A stretch of 64,000 bases of DNA. Source: Pseudomonadota bacterium (GTDB taxonomy: Bacteria > Myxococcota_A > UBA796 > GCA-2862545). The stretch lies in contig CANNIZ010000002.1 of the NCBI GenBank assembly GCA_947505245.1, forward strand, positions 86,519 through 150,518, read 5' to 3'. The notes beneath the pieces were generated by a model that saw nothing but the letters and a program-made list of their open reading frames with translations, was not told the origin of the DNA and made no database searches. Positions 54,379 through 63,079 of this stretch are shown here, piece by piece. Each line of letters opens with the position of its first letter. Position 1 is the first letter of the stretch. A program made the position numbers and the translations under genes.

Positions 54379-55324
54379 AGCCCACGCTCTTGGCGACCGG
54401 AAGCTCGGCCTTGATCGGCTGGAACGGCCACGCGGCAACCTTCTGCGCGATGCAGCTCTCGAGCTTGGTGTGGGCGCTCGTCCCTTCTTTCGCGACCGCT
54501 GACGCGCCCGTCACCGAGCCGTCCGGCTTGACCGTGAAGTTCAGCAGCCACGACCCGGCGACGTCGGGTTCGGTCTTCAACAGCGGCTCGTAGCACTGGT
54601 AGCGGAGCTTCGGGAGCTGCTCCTTGACCGTGTTCTTGACCATCTCGATGATGAGGTTGTCGTCCGTCAACGTCACGCCCTTCATCGCGCGGCGCGTGAT
54701 GCCGACGTCAGGCCCGGCCATCAGCCCGCCGGCGTTGCCCTGCGCGGTGAGCGGCGCGGTCGGATCGACGACGACGTTCTTGGCGATCTGGCCACCGTTG
54801 TGGGCGCCGCTGTGGTCAACCGTCCCAGGCGACCCGAAGTCGACCTTGGTGGGGTCCACGGCCTTCGTGATCCGCGGGTCCTTCGGGTCCTTCGGCGTCA
54901 CCTTCGCGATCTTTTCGCCAGGCTTGACGGCCGGCGTGATCTCGAGCGGCGTAGGCGCCACGACCACGGCGGGCACGGCGACGATGTCGCCCACGTCTCC
55001 GAGCGCGAACTCGCCTTCGTCGAGGTTCAGGATGGGCATTGCAGGCGTCGGCTTGAGCAGGATGACCACCGCGGCGCACACGGCGACGAGCGGCAACATG
55101 GCCACCATCAGCAGCGGCAACGTCCGGCCGCGCTGCACCTTTGCAACGATTGCCTTGTGTTCGGCCTTCTTCTTGGCCTCCCCTGGGTCCGTCGGGGCCT
55201 CTTCACCAGGAATTTCCCCAAAGCAATGAGGACACTTCCCGCCATACATGACGAGTTCAGAGTCCACCTGGCGTTGGCAAAACGGGCACTCAGCCAGGTC
55301 GGCCTGTGCGGACGCGTTCGACAT
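54365..55324 (-). CDS. Zinc-ribbon membrane protein with AgmX/PglI-type C-terminal domain
   Basis: ATG 55324 gives 319 residues. An N-terminal zinc ribbon (C13, C16, C31, C34) is cytoplasmic, followed by one membrane helix (about 68-90) and a long Pro/Asp linker. The C-terminal ~95 residues (LPKLRYQCYEPLLKTEPDVAGSWLLNFTVKPDGSVTGASAV to LESCIAQKVAAWPFQP) match the TonB-like AgmX/PglI C-terminal domain of myxobacterial gliding and secretion proteins. The layout suggests an energy transducer or gliding-related envelope protein. The rest of a motility cluster is not present. Confidence 0.85.
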   Translation of the reverse strand: MSNASAQADLAECPFCQRQVDSELVMYGGKCPHCFGEIPGEEAPTDPGEAKKKAEHKAIVAKVQRGRTLPLLMVAMLPLVAVCAAVVILLKPTPAMPILNLDEGEFALGDVGDIVAVPAVVVAPTPLEITPAVKPGEKIAKVTPKDPKDPRITKAVDPTKVDFGSPGTVDHSGAHNGGQIAKNVVVDPTAPLTAQGNAGGLMAGPDVGITRRAMKGVTLTDDNLIIEMVKNTVKEQLPKLRYQCYEPLLKTEPDVAGSWLLNFTVKPDGSVTGASAVAKEGTSAHTKLESCIAQKVAAWPFQPIKAELPVAKSVGFKAS

Positions 55325-55412
55325 GAAGAATTTCCTTCGGGGTGAGGACTATAGCGCTCTGGATCCTCATCGGATCACAAGATCGTAGAGGACCACGCCG
55401 GAGGCGGAATTT

Positions 55413-56216
55413 TCACTGCGGTGCGACGACACCATAAAGGGTGTCAAGGGTGCTAACGGTCACATTGGACCACGCGTGGAAGAACGCGCCTGCCACGATT
55501 TGTCCTGTACGCGCGCGCATCCAACCGAACACCAGGCTCGGGAAGAAAATGGCGAAGTGCCACCATTGCACCTGAACAATCGAATGACCGGCAGCGAAGA
55601 TCATCGAGGTGATGAACAGGCCCGGCCCGATGTTGGCACCCGCCACGCGCCACCGCGTACCGAACGCCTCGTCGAGGCGCGTCTGCAGGTAGCCGCGGTA
55701 GAACAGCTCTTCCGGAATCGCGACAAAGAACAAGTGATACGCCACGAGTTTTAGAACGGACGTAGGCCAGACCCCGAGGAACTGCCGCGCGTGGACGGGC
55801 CGATCAAAGACCCACGACCACATGTGCGGCTCGATCGTCGTCGTCCACACGTGGTAGGCGACGAACCACGGCACGACGATGACGCCGATCGCCATCGCGT
55901 TGAGCTTGAGCGCTTCGATCCAGGGCGGGAAGTCGCGGAACGCGGGCAGCGCGAGCGGGTAATCCCACGAATCCACGCCGCGAAGCCGGCACAACACGAC
56001 GGGCGCGTACATGAACAGCACCGGCACAGCGGCGAGCACGATCTCGTGCAGCCCGAGGCCGCGCTGGGCCTCGACGACGACCCGAATCGCCAGCAGCGTG
56101 AGCAGCCACAACACGAGGACCTCGCCTACGACGCGACCTCGCTTATCGCTGGCGCTTCCGGGCTCGGGTACCCCACGAGATCCATCGTCACCCATCGGAA
56201 ACCCGCCTCCGTACAT
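55413..56216 (-). CDS. CPBP family intramembrane glutamic protease
   Basis: The frame gives 267 residues from ATG 56216, but this overlaps larE by 91 bases; ATG 56195 or a GTG near 56120 may be the real start. Six or so membrane helices carry the CPBP motifs EELFYRG, FAAGHS and FFHAWSN. Such enzymes cut prenylated or other membrane substrates and some act as myxosortases, sorting MYXO-CTERM surface proteins. The target is unknown here; no MYXO-CTERM tail was seen in the window. Confidence 0.85.
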   Translation of the reverse strand: MYGGGFPMGDDGSRGVPEPGSASDKRGRVVGEVLVLWLLTLLAIRVVVEAQRGLGLHEIVLAAVPVLFMYAPVVLCRLRGVDSWDYPLALPAFRDFPPWIEALKLNAMAIGVIVVPWFVAYHVWTTTIEPHMWSWVFDRPVHARQFLGVWPTSVLKLVAYHLFFVAIPEELFYRGYLQTRLDEAFGTRWRVAGANIGPGLFITSMIFAAGHSIVQVQWWHFAIFFPSLVFGWMRARTGQIVAGAFFHAWSNVTVSTLDTLYGVVAPQ

Positions 56217-56983
56217 ACCCTGACGATGCTCTCGCGGGCGCCTGATGTGGCGAGCAGGCCGATCTCCGACGGATCGACCTCGATGCGCGCCAACACGTCA
56301 TCCCCACCTTCGCTGTTCCCGTGGATACGCGGAACCTCGTGCCAGCGCACGCGGAATTGACGAAATCCGAGACGCCTGAGCTCGGTCTCGGCGAGCGCGA
56401 CGCGGCGCACTTTGACGTCCGTGACGCGGGTTCCCACCGGGAATCGGCTCCCAAGGCACGCAAACGACGGCTTGTCCCACACGCTCATACCGAGCGCCCG
56501 CGCGATCGCGCGCACGTCGGCCTTTCGCAGCCCGGCCTCGACGAGCGGGTGGCGCACTGCATGTTCGCTCGCGGCCTTCAAGCCCGGGCGGTGCCCACCG
56601 AGGTCGTCGAGCAGGGTCCCATCGGCCACCACCGCGAACCGCCTGCGGGCGCGCTCGTGCTCGGCGATATCGAACAGCTCGGTCTTGCAGAAGTAGCAGC
56701 GATCGCCGCTGTTGCGGGCGTAGCCCTCGCGTTCGAGTTCGTGCGCGTCCGCTTCGACGATCGGAAACCCGCTCTCGGCGGCGGTCTTCCGCGCGGCGTC
56801 GAGCTCCTCGACAGGGAGCGTGCTCGACACCCCGATCAGCGCGATCGAGCGCTCGCCGAGCACCTCGTACGCGACGCGCGCGACCACCGCCGAGTCGACC
56901 CCGCCCGAGAACGCGACGACGACGCTCTCGTACGTCGCCAGCACGCCGCGAAGGGCGGCGACGGCCGATTCGGCGGTGGCCAT
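56126..56983 (-). CDS. larE: ATP-dependent sacrificial sulfur transferase, LarE-like
   Basis: ATG 56983 overlaps the upstream stop (TGATG), giving 285 residues. The PP-loop is VVAFSGGVDSAVVARVA, with RNSGDRCYFCKTELF and KPSFACLGSRFPVGTRVT. In Lactiplantibacillus LarE the donor is Cys176, which aligns with the Cys in SFACLGS; the sulfur is given to the pincer nickel cofactor of lactate racemase. No larB or larC is nearby, so it may serve another cofactor. The CYFC pair could be extra redox or Fe-S ligands. Confidence 0.85.
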   Translation of the reverse strand: MATAESAVAALRGVLATYESVVVAFSGGVDSAVVARVAYEVLGERSIALIGVSSTLPVEELDAARKTAAESGFPIVEADAHELEREGYARNSGDRCYFCKTELFDIAEHERARRRFAVVADGTLLDDLGGHRPGLKAASEHAVRHPLVEAGLRKADVRAIARALGMSVWDKPSFACLGSRFPVGTRVTDVKVRRVALAETELRRLGFRQFRVRWHEVPRIHGNSEGGDDVLARIEVDPSEIGLLATSGARESIVRVCTEAGFRWVTMDLVGYPSPEAPAISEVAS

Positions 56984-58653
56984 CAGCGAAAGACCTGGAA
57001 CGGACCCAACTGGAGGGCGTCGATGTTCGTGCGACGCCACACGCGGATCGCGTCGCCCGGCACGACGAGCACGGGATCGGCGCCCTGCGCGAACGCGATG
57101 CCGCCAACACAACCGAGGCCCGTGAGGGCGTGCAGCTCCATCAGCGCGGCGAACAGCACGGGATCGGAGGTCTCGTCGACGATCTGCAGCAGCACGCGAC
57201 GATCCGGGAGCATCACGCCGGGGTACCGGGCCGCGAACACCTCGTCGACCTCAGGCGCGACGACGCCGGCGCACAGGGCCTCTGCGAGCCGCTCGCGCTG
57301 ACGAACCACGCCGTCGGCCGGGTCGCCGGTCCACAACGCCACGGGCTCGTCGTCTTCGGGCCTGCCGAGCTCGTGACGGGCCCGCGCCAACAGCTCGGGA
57401 TCATCCGCGCGGAACAGCACGGTGCGGGTGCCGTTTCCGTGCCGCGCGAGGCCCGCGCGATGCTGGAAGCGCGCCACGAGCTTGCCCTCAGCGAGCAGCT
57501 TCCCGAGCGATTTCCCGATGTCTTCGGGCTTGTGCGGGACGAGGCCCGCGACCGCGAGGGAGCGGGCGTACTGCCGCTCCTCGTAGCGGCGACCGAGCAG
57601 CGGTGACGGCAACGGCTTCGGTGCGAGGCCCGCGAGCGAGGCCGCGGCGCCGATCGGCAGCGACGGGTAGCCCGGCCCCGGGTGCACCCACAGCGACTCG
57701 ATGTCGTCGATCTCGGCGACCTCGGCACACAACCGCGGGTTGTCGAACACCGCGCCGCCGAGCACGACGTGGGGACACCCCGACGCCTGCACGTGGTACC
57801 GCACGAGCGCGCGCACCGCGGTGACGAGGTTCGCGAGCACGGACGCGGCGGCGACGTCCCGATCGACCTCGCCGAGGCGGCGGTACAACAGCGAATTCGG
57901 GCTTTCGGGCAGCGGGTAGTTCTTGCGCGAAAGGCGCTCACCCTCGGCGAACAGCTCGTCGTCGAGCAACGCGAGCAGCGCGTTGTCGGGCGTGGCGCGG
58001 CCCGCAGCCGCCCACATGCGCGGCTCACCGATGAGCGGTTCGAACCCCATCGACGCTGCACATCGCCGCAGGTGCACATGGAGCGCCGCGAAGCCCTTCT
58101 GGCTCCATACGCGCTCGAGTTGCCCGTCCGAGCCCATGTGGACGGCGCACGCGGAGCCATCACCCATCGGGTGCAGCGTGATCACCACGGCTTCGTCGTG
58201 GCGCTGGCTGCGGTAGCCGGCCTCGGCGAGCGCGCGGTGGATGTCCACCAACGTGACGCGCTTGACGTCGAACCCGTGCGCGCGGAACTGCTGTTCGAGC
58301 CACTCGGCCGCGTAGTCCGCCTCGAGCGCGCCGAGGCCGGACTGCTTGAGCAGCGCCTGAAAGAACACGCCCGCGTCGATGGCGGGGGAGAACGCGTCCT
58401 GGGCGATGCGCCGGAGGCCCGGGTTCTTCCGCAGGAACAGCGGCGGCGAGAACTTGCCGGCGACGGCGATCTCGTCCACGTGCCGGTTCTTGAGGCCGGC
58501 CTCCTCGAGCACCTCGGCGATCGCCGCCCACGGGAACGCGCGCGAGCGCGGTGAGCGATCATGCCGCTCCTGCGGCTCCACCGCGACGACCGCGTCGTCG
58601 ATCACCAGCGCTGCGCCGGCGTCGATCCCGTCGCCGACTCCGAGGATGACCAC
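56983..58653 (-). CDS. Carbamoyltransferase family protein (NodU/TobZ-like) with altered active site
   Basis: GTG 58653 follows AGGAG and overlaps the upstream stop by one base, giving 556 residues. The Carbam_trans_N pattern is clear (VVILGVGDGIDAGAALVIDDAVVAVEPQERHDRSPRSRAFPWAAI, MGDGSACAVHMG). A C-terminal YrdC-like part follows (VARFQHRAGLARHGNGTRTVLFRADDPELL). Compared with the family consensus, expected residues differ: HDA is IDA, HHxAHA is IHRALA, GxMEFGPRALG is HRAGLARHGNG. I infer a diverged or non-canonical enzyme. It is coupled to a LarE-like gene and to a cNMP-binding protein. Confidence 0.8.
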   Translation of the reverse strand: MVILGVGDGIDAGAALVIDDAVVAVEPQERHDRSPRSRAFPWAAIAEVLEEAGLKNRHVDEIAVAGKFSPPLFLRKNPGLRRIAQDAFSPAIDAGVFFQALLKQSGLGALEADYAAEWLEQQFRAHGFDVKRVTLVDIHRALAEAGYRSQRHDEAVVITLHPMGDGSACAVHMGSDGQLERVWSQKGFAALHVHLRRCAASMGFEPLIGEPRMWAAAGRATPDNALLALLDDELFAEGERLSRKNYPLPESPNSLLYRRLGEVDRDVAAASVLANLVTAVRALVRYHVQASGCPHVVLGGAVFDNPRLCAEVAEIDDIESLWVHPGPGYPSLPIGAAASLAGLAPKPLPSPLLGRRYEERQYARSLAVAGLVPHKPEDIGKSLGKLLAEGKLVARFQHRAGLARHGNGTRTVLFRADDPELLARARHELGRPEDDEPVALWTGDPADGVVRQRERLAEALCAGVVAPEVDEVFAARYPGVMLPDRRVLLQIVDETSDPVLFAALMELHALTGLGCVGGIAFAQGADPVLVVPGDAIRVWRRTNIDALQLGPFQVFR

Positions 58654-59738
58654 TAGCTCTCCTGCTCGTTCTCTTCGTTGTACGTCGGGGCCGTCGCGCG
58701 CTTCTGCGGCGCTTCCGTCGAGGCCCGCGCGCGCAGCAGCGGCGTCATGAACGAGCCCGTCTTCCGCTTCTTCTCGAAGTCGAGCAGCGCGAGCTGACCG
58801 TTCGCGAACGCGAGCTGGTCGATGAGGCCGCGGATCAGGGCGGTACGAAGCGCCGAACCCGCCGGGGTGTTGGCCTTGATCTCGTTCAGGAACGTGTCCT
58901 GGTCCAGCGTCAGGCACACGACCTCGCCGCGCGCGACACAGGACGCCATGCGCGGGTGATCCTCCAACACCGAGCCCATGCCGAACACGTCGCCCGGATC
59001 GAGCTGAGCGAGCGCTTCCACCTTGCCCTCGTCCAGCGCGACCATGACCTCGACGAGGCCCGACACGAGCACGTAGACCTCGCGTCCGAACTCGCCCTGC
59101 GTGCAGATGAAGTGGCCGTTCGCAAACTTCGCCGCCGACATCTTTGACGCGAGCTCGGTCAGCGACGCGTCGTTCACGAGACGGAACAGGTTGCTCGACG
59201 CGAGCGTGGCCTTCTTGTCCACACCCCACGCCCACGACCGGCCACCGCCGCCGCCGAACAGCTTGGCGACGCGCCGGAAAACGCCAGGGTCGGGGGTGAT
59301 ATTGGCCGCGGACGTCCCCGAAGAGACGGAGGCGATTCGCTGGTTCATGTCGCGCAGGCGCCCGACGAGCAGCGACAGGGCGACGTCTTCGACGGCCTTG
59401 GCGACGAGGTTGCCGCGGTCCCGCAGGCGCTCGTACCCCTGCCGGTCGAGCATGAGCAGCACGGCATCCGCGGTCGTCTTGGCCGTGGCCATGCGCAAGC
59501 CCGAGCCGAACAGCGCCATCTCGCCGATCAGGTCGCCCGGGCCAGCCTGCCCGAGCTTGAGGCCGCCCGTGTCGACTTCGACCACGCCATCGGCGATGCA
59601 GATCAGCGAGGCGTCTTCGTCGCCTTCAGCCATCAGCGTCGTACCAGCGGGCACCGCGAGGCGGCGAAACTGCTGAAGCGCGAAGCCGAGGTGATCGCGC
59701 GGGATGTTGTCGAAGATTGGCGGGAGCTTGTCCGACAT
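58653..59738 (-). CDS. Protein with two cyclic nucleotide-binding domains
   Basis: ATG 59738 after GGGAGGAATC gives 361 residues. Two cNMP domains are visible: about residues 8-120 (RRLAVPAGTTLMAEGDEDASLICIADGVVEVD, GQAGPGDLIGEMALFGSGLRMATAKT) and about 200-325 (AAKFANGHFICTQGEFGREVYVLVSGLVEVMVAL, DPGDVFGMGSVLEDHPRMASCVAR). No catalytic or DNA-binding part follows, so it is a regulatory subunit or sensor. The operon with the carbamoyltransferase and LarE-like proteins suggests second-messenger control of them. Confidence 0.9.
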   Translation of the reverse strand: MSDKLPPIFDNIPRDHLGFALQQFRRLAVPAGTTLMAEGDEDASLICIADGVVEVDTGGLKLGQAGPGDLIGEMALFGSGLRMATAKTTADAVLLMLDRQGYERLRDRGNLVAKAVEDVALSLLVGRLRDMNQRIASVSSGTSAANITPDPGVFRRVAKLFGGGGGRSWAWGVDKKATLASSNLFRLVNDASLTELASKMSAAKFANGHFICTQGEFGREVYVLVSGLVEVMVALDEGKVEALAQLDPGDVFGMGSVLEDHPRMASCVARGEVVCLTLDQDTFLNEIKANTPAGSALRTALIRGLIDQLAFANGQLALLDFEKKRKTGSFMTPLLRARASTEAPQKRATAPTYNEENEQES

Positions 59739-59851
59739 GATTCCTCCCTGAGGGGCCTTCCCAAACCGGCGGCCGCGAAGCATAATCCCTCACGGCGTCC
59801 TGCGCCGCTCCCTCCCCAACTCCCGCCAATCAACATCCTCCCGGTGTACGC

Positions 59852-60583
59852 ATGCGACTTGTCGGCCTCCTGGCCCTCTTTGCGCTCTGCGGCTGCATCC
59901 ACGACCCCCGGTTCCCCGGCCCGCTCGGGCCGATCGGTCGCGAATGGAAGCCCGCTCCCGTCGACTTTCCCTACCCGAACGAGCTCTCGCCGACGCGCGC
60001 CCGCAACGCGCCCATCCTCCCTGACGGCAACGACAACGCCGACGCGATCGTGAAGGCGGCCGAGTACTTCCTCGACCACAAGCCCGTCGGCTTCAACGAC
60101 GACTGCGCGGGCTTCGTTTGCGCGTCGTACAACCGCACCGGGGTGCCGCTGCACGGGAACGCGATCACGTTCTGGACGGCTGCAAAGCAGGCCGGCACGC
60201 TCCATCACCACAAGCTCCCCAACGTCGGCGACATCGCGTTCTTCGACGGCACCTACGATCGCAACCACGACGGAAAGCAGAACGATCCGCTTACGCACGT
60301 CGCGATCGTGCTCTCGGTCGACAGCCACACCGGCGACATCCTGCTCGCCCACGGCGGCTACGGCGGTGAACGCGCGCTGTTTCACATGAACCTGATGCAC
60401 CCCGAGGTCCATCGGGACGACGCTGGCGAGGTCGTCAACGACTCGATGCGCCGTCCAAAGACGGGCGACCCGGCAGGAATGAAGTACCTTGGCAGCGAGC
60501 TGTGGTCGGGCTTTGCGACGTTCCACGAGCAGGACGAGGCCGTGTGGGAGAGCGAGACGGCCGCGAAGGTGACCGACCTTTAG
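59852..60583 (+). CDS. Lipoprotein with CHAP/NlpC-like cysteine peptidase fold
   Basis: ATG 59852 gives 243 residues with a lipobox (LLALFALCGC). The putative nucleophile is in NDDCAGFVCASYNR and the His in THVAIVLSVDSHTGDILLAHGG, the order of CHAP and NlpC/P60 amidases; PNVGDIAFFDGTYDRNHDGKQNDPLTH sits between. Such proteins cut cell-wall peptides. The cell-envelope location fits. The EF-like DRNHDGKQND may bind calcium. Its stop overlaps the convergent permease stop. Confidence 0.8.
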   Translation: MRLVGLLALFALCGCIHDPRFPGPLGPIGREWKPAPVDFPYPNELSPTRARNAPILPDGNDNADAIVKAAEYFLDHKPVGFNDDCAGFVCASYNRTGVPLHGNAITFWTAAKQAGTLHHHKLPNVGDIAFFDGTYDRNHDGKQNDPLTHVAIVLSVDSHTGDILLAHGGYGGERALFHMNLMHPEVHRDDAGEVVNDSMRRPKTGDPAGMKYLGSELWSGFATFHEQDEAVWESETAAKVTDL

Positions 60584-61347
60584 CGCGCCGCCGCGTGCCA
60601 CCGGCCGAGGAACGCGCGCGCGCCGAGCGATACGGCGCCGAACATCGCGAGCCCCGTAAGCGAGCAGCACAACACGGCCGCGAACATCAACGACGTCTGC
60701 ATCTGGCGATTCGCAGACAGCAGGATGGTCCCGAGGCCGGCGTTACCCTCGGTGTACCCGGACACGAATTCGCCGACGACCGCGCCGATTACGGCGAGGC
60801 CGCTCGCCGAGCGCAGGCCCGAGGCGAGGTACGGCGCCGCGGACGGGGCCTCGAGCCGCCAGAACGTCTGCCAGCGGCTCGCCTTGTACAGCACGAACAG
60901 CGCGCGGTGATCGGGTTCGACGGCCCGCAGACCCGCGGCAGCCGCGTTGATCACCGGGAACACGGCGACGATGAAGCTCGACGCGGCGACGCTGCCAAAG
61001 CCGACGTCGAACCACAACACGAACAGCGGGGCGACGGCGACCACCGGGACGGTCTGGAGGAACATCGCATAGGGGACGAGGCTCTGTTCGAGCAGGCGCG
61101 AGCGCGTCATCACGAACGCGAACGCCGTCCCGATGACCGCGGAAGACGCGAAGCCCGCCAGCGACTCGAGCGCCGTGGTGCGCGTGCCTGTGAGCAACGC
61201 TCCTCCGTGCTGGACCGCGGCCGCGAACACGTCGGTCGGAGCGGGCACGAGGAACTTCGGAACATCGAGCCCGGTGACGATCAGCTGCCACGCGAGCATC
61301 ACCGCGACGAGCAGGCCGATCGGCGCGAGCCACGCGGCGGGCTTCAT
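60580..61347 (-). CDS. ABC importer permease, SsuC/TauC/NitT type
   Basis: ATG 61347 overlaps the ATPase stop (ATGA), giving 255 residues with six membrane helices. The EAA-type cytoplasmic loop is LYKASRWQTFWRLEAPSAAPYLASGLRSASG, typical of nitrate/sulfonate/taurine and hydroxymethylpyrimidine (ThiX-like) permeases. The substrate is unknown because no binding-protein gene is adjacent. Confidence 0.9.
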   Translation of the reverse strand: MKPAAWLAPIGLLVAVMLAWQLIVTGLDVPKFLVPAPTDVFAAAVQHGGALLTGTRTTALESLAGFASSAVIGTAFAFVMTRSRLLEQSLVPYAMFLQTVPVVAVAPLFVLWFDVGFGSVAASSFIVAVFPVINAAAAGLRAVEPDHRALFVLYKASRWQTFWRLEAPSAAPYLASGLRSASGLAVIGAVVGEFVSGYTEGNAGLGTILLSANRQMQTSLMFAAVLCCSLTGLAMFGAVSLGARAFLGRWHAAAR

Positions 61348-62078
61348 GTGAGCTCCGCGCGGAGGACGTCCGTGACCGACTGCACGACGGGACCGAACGC
61401 CGGATCGGTCCGAAGCGAGGCGGAACGCGGGCGGTCGAGGTGGATCGGGAGATCGCCCACGACCCGACCCGGGCGGCCGCTCATGACCACGACGCGATCG
61501 GCCAGATAGGCGGCCTCGAACACGCTGTGGGTGACGAACAGCGCGGTAAACCCGAGCTCGGCGTGCAGTGTCAGCAGGTCATCCTGCAGCCGGTAGCGGG
61601 TGATCTCGTCGAGCGCGCCGAACGGTTCGTCGAGCAACATCACGCGCGGACGGGTGACCAACGCCCGGGCGAGGCTCGCGCGCATGCGCATCCCGCCTGA
61701 CAATTCGTGCGGATACTGATCGAAGAAGCCGTCCAAACCCACGCGACGAAGCGCATCCTCGACCCGAGCGCCCGCTGTGTGGTCCCCGGCGAGCTCCAGC
61801 GGGAGCGCGACGTTTGCGCGGATCGTCCGCCAGGGCAGCAGGTTCGCGTCCTGGAACACGAACGCCACGCCGCGGGTCGGCGCGTCCACCGTGCCAGACG
61901 ACGCCGTTTCAAGGCCGGCGATGACGCGTAGCAGCGTGCTCTTTCCGCAGCCCGACGGGCCGACGATCGCCACGAACTGCCCGTGTTCGACCACGAGGTC
62001 GACGTCGGTCAACGCCTTCGTTCCGGTCGGGAACACGAGCGAGACGCGCGAGAGGCGCATGTGGGGGGCGGCGTCCAT
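61344..62078 (-). CDS. ABC importer ATPase, SsuB/TauB/NrtD type
   Basis: ATG 62078 (or 62060) gives 244 residues. Walker A is GPSGCGKSTLLR, the Q-loop FVFQDANLLPWRTI, the signature HELSGGMRMRASLARAL, Walker B VMLLDEPFGALD and the H-loop VTHSVFEA. The phrase LLPWRT is typical of the nitrate/sulfonate/taurine group. It is coupled to the permease. The separate substrate-binding protein must be elsewhere. Confidence 0.93.
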   Translation of the reverse strand: MDAAPHMRLSRVSLVFPTGTKALTDVDLVVEHGQFVAIVGPSGCGKSTLLRVIAGLETASSGTVDAPTRGVAFVFQDANLLPWRTIRANVALPLELAGDHTAGARVEDALRRVGLDGFFDQYPHELSGGMRMRASLARALVTRPRVMLLDEPFGALDEITRYRLQDDLLTLHAELGFTALFVTHSVFEAAYLADRVVVMSGRPGRVVGDLPIHLDRPRSASLRTDPAFGPVVQSVTDVLRAELT

Positions 62079-62204
62079 TGGACCGTTCGCGATATTCCGC
62101 GAGGGGAGGGCCTGCAAGCCGCTGTCTCCGCGAGTCGTTGGTGCGCGGAGGTTGACGCGGGGCACAAAGCCGGCGAAGGATCCTACTTCACGGGGCGACA
62201 GTGG

Positions 62205-63068
62205 ATGGCATCGGACGAACGCGACCATTTTGATCCGCCCGACCCGAAGGCGGCGGCCCAGCGGCTCGGGAAGACCCCGTCACCCGCCCGTGAGCGGAGC
62301 CGTAGGTCCCTGCTCGGCACGCCAGCGCCGGTGCGCAGGCCAAACGAAGGCGACACCCAGCCGACGCTGATCCCCACGCCGCCGCCGGTGCCCATCGCAC
62401 AACCCACGGCCGCGCCCCAACCGCCGCCTGCGCCACCCCCCGTCGTCGAGGCCGCCCCCGTCGTCGATCCACCGCCCGTCGTCGAACCGCCGCCCGTCGT
62501 CGATCCACCGGTCCCGATGCACACACAGTCGGTGCCGGTTCGCCGCACCAACAGCGCCTGGGACCCCAGCGAGGACACCGATCCCGACGGTGACCCCACG
62601 GTTCTCGCTCAAAGCGCCCTCGTCGTCCCCGACACGATCGAGGAAGACCCCCCTGAAGACGCGCCGCAGGCGTTGTCACCCATGCTGCTCGGGGCGCTGG
62701 CCGTGGGTGTGGTGGGCGTGGTCGGGGGCATCGTGCTCCTGATCATGAGCGGCACGCTGTTCGGTTTTGCAGCTACCTCTCACTTCACGAACCCCCCGCC
62801 GATCGCGGCGACGCCAGCGCCCGTCGCGCCAGCGCCCATCGCACCACCCGTCCTGGAGGCGCTCCCACCGGAGGTCCCACCGGAGGTCACGCCGGACGCG
62901 CCGGCGAGCCCCCCACCGCTCACCCCACCCCGCACACCGTCGCCAAAGGCGCCTGCGAAGCCCGCGACCAACACCGCGCCCACGACGCCCGACAGCCCGT
63001 GGGGCCCGCTACCGGACCAGCCCGCGACGGCCACGCCCGACGGCTCTCCGTGGGACGCTCCAAAATAG
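62205..63068 (+). CDS. Proline-rich single-pass membrane protein
   Basis: ATG 62205 gives 287 residues. A basic N-terminal region precedes a Pro/Val repeat (PPPVVEPPPVVDPPVPMHTQ), then an acidic stretch, one membrane helix (LLGALAVGVVGVVGGIVLLIMSGTLFGF) and a second Pro/Ala-rich arm ending in DSPWGPLPDQ and GSPWDAP. No folded domain is recognised. It resembles linker proteins such as TonB-like or GltJ-like scaffolds, which is only a guess. It converges on the YkgJ-like gene. Confidence 0.7.
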   Translation: MASDERDHFDPPDPKAAAQRLGKTPSPARERSRRSLLGTPAPVRRPNEGDTQPTLIPTPPPVPIAQPTAAPQPPPAPPPVVEAAPVVDPPPVVEPPPVVDPPVPMHTQSVPVRRTNSAWDPSEDTDPDGDPTVLAQSALVVPDTIEEDPPEDAPQALSPMLLGALAVGVVGVVGGIVLLIMSGTLFGFAATSHFTNPPPIAATPAPVAPAPIAPPVLEALPPEVPPEVTPDAPASPPPLTPPRTPSPKAPAKPATNTAPTTPDSPWGPLPDQPATATPDGSPWDAPK

Positions 63069-63079
63069 CGATATCCAGA

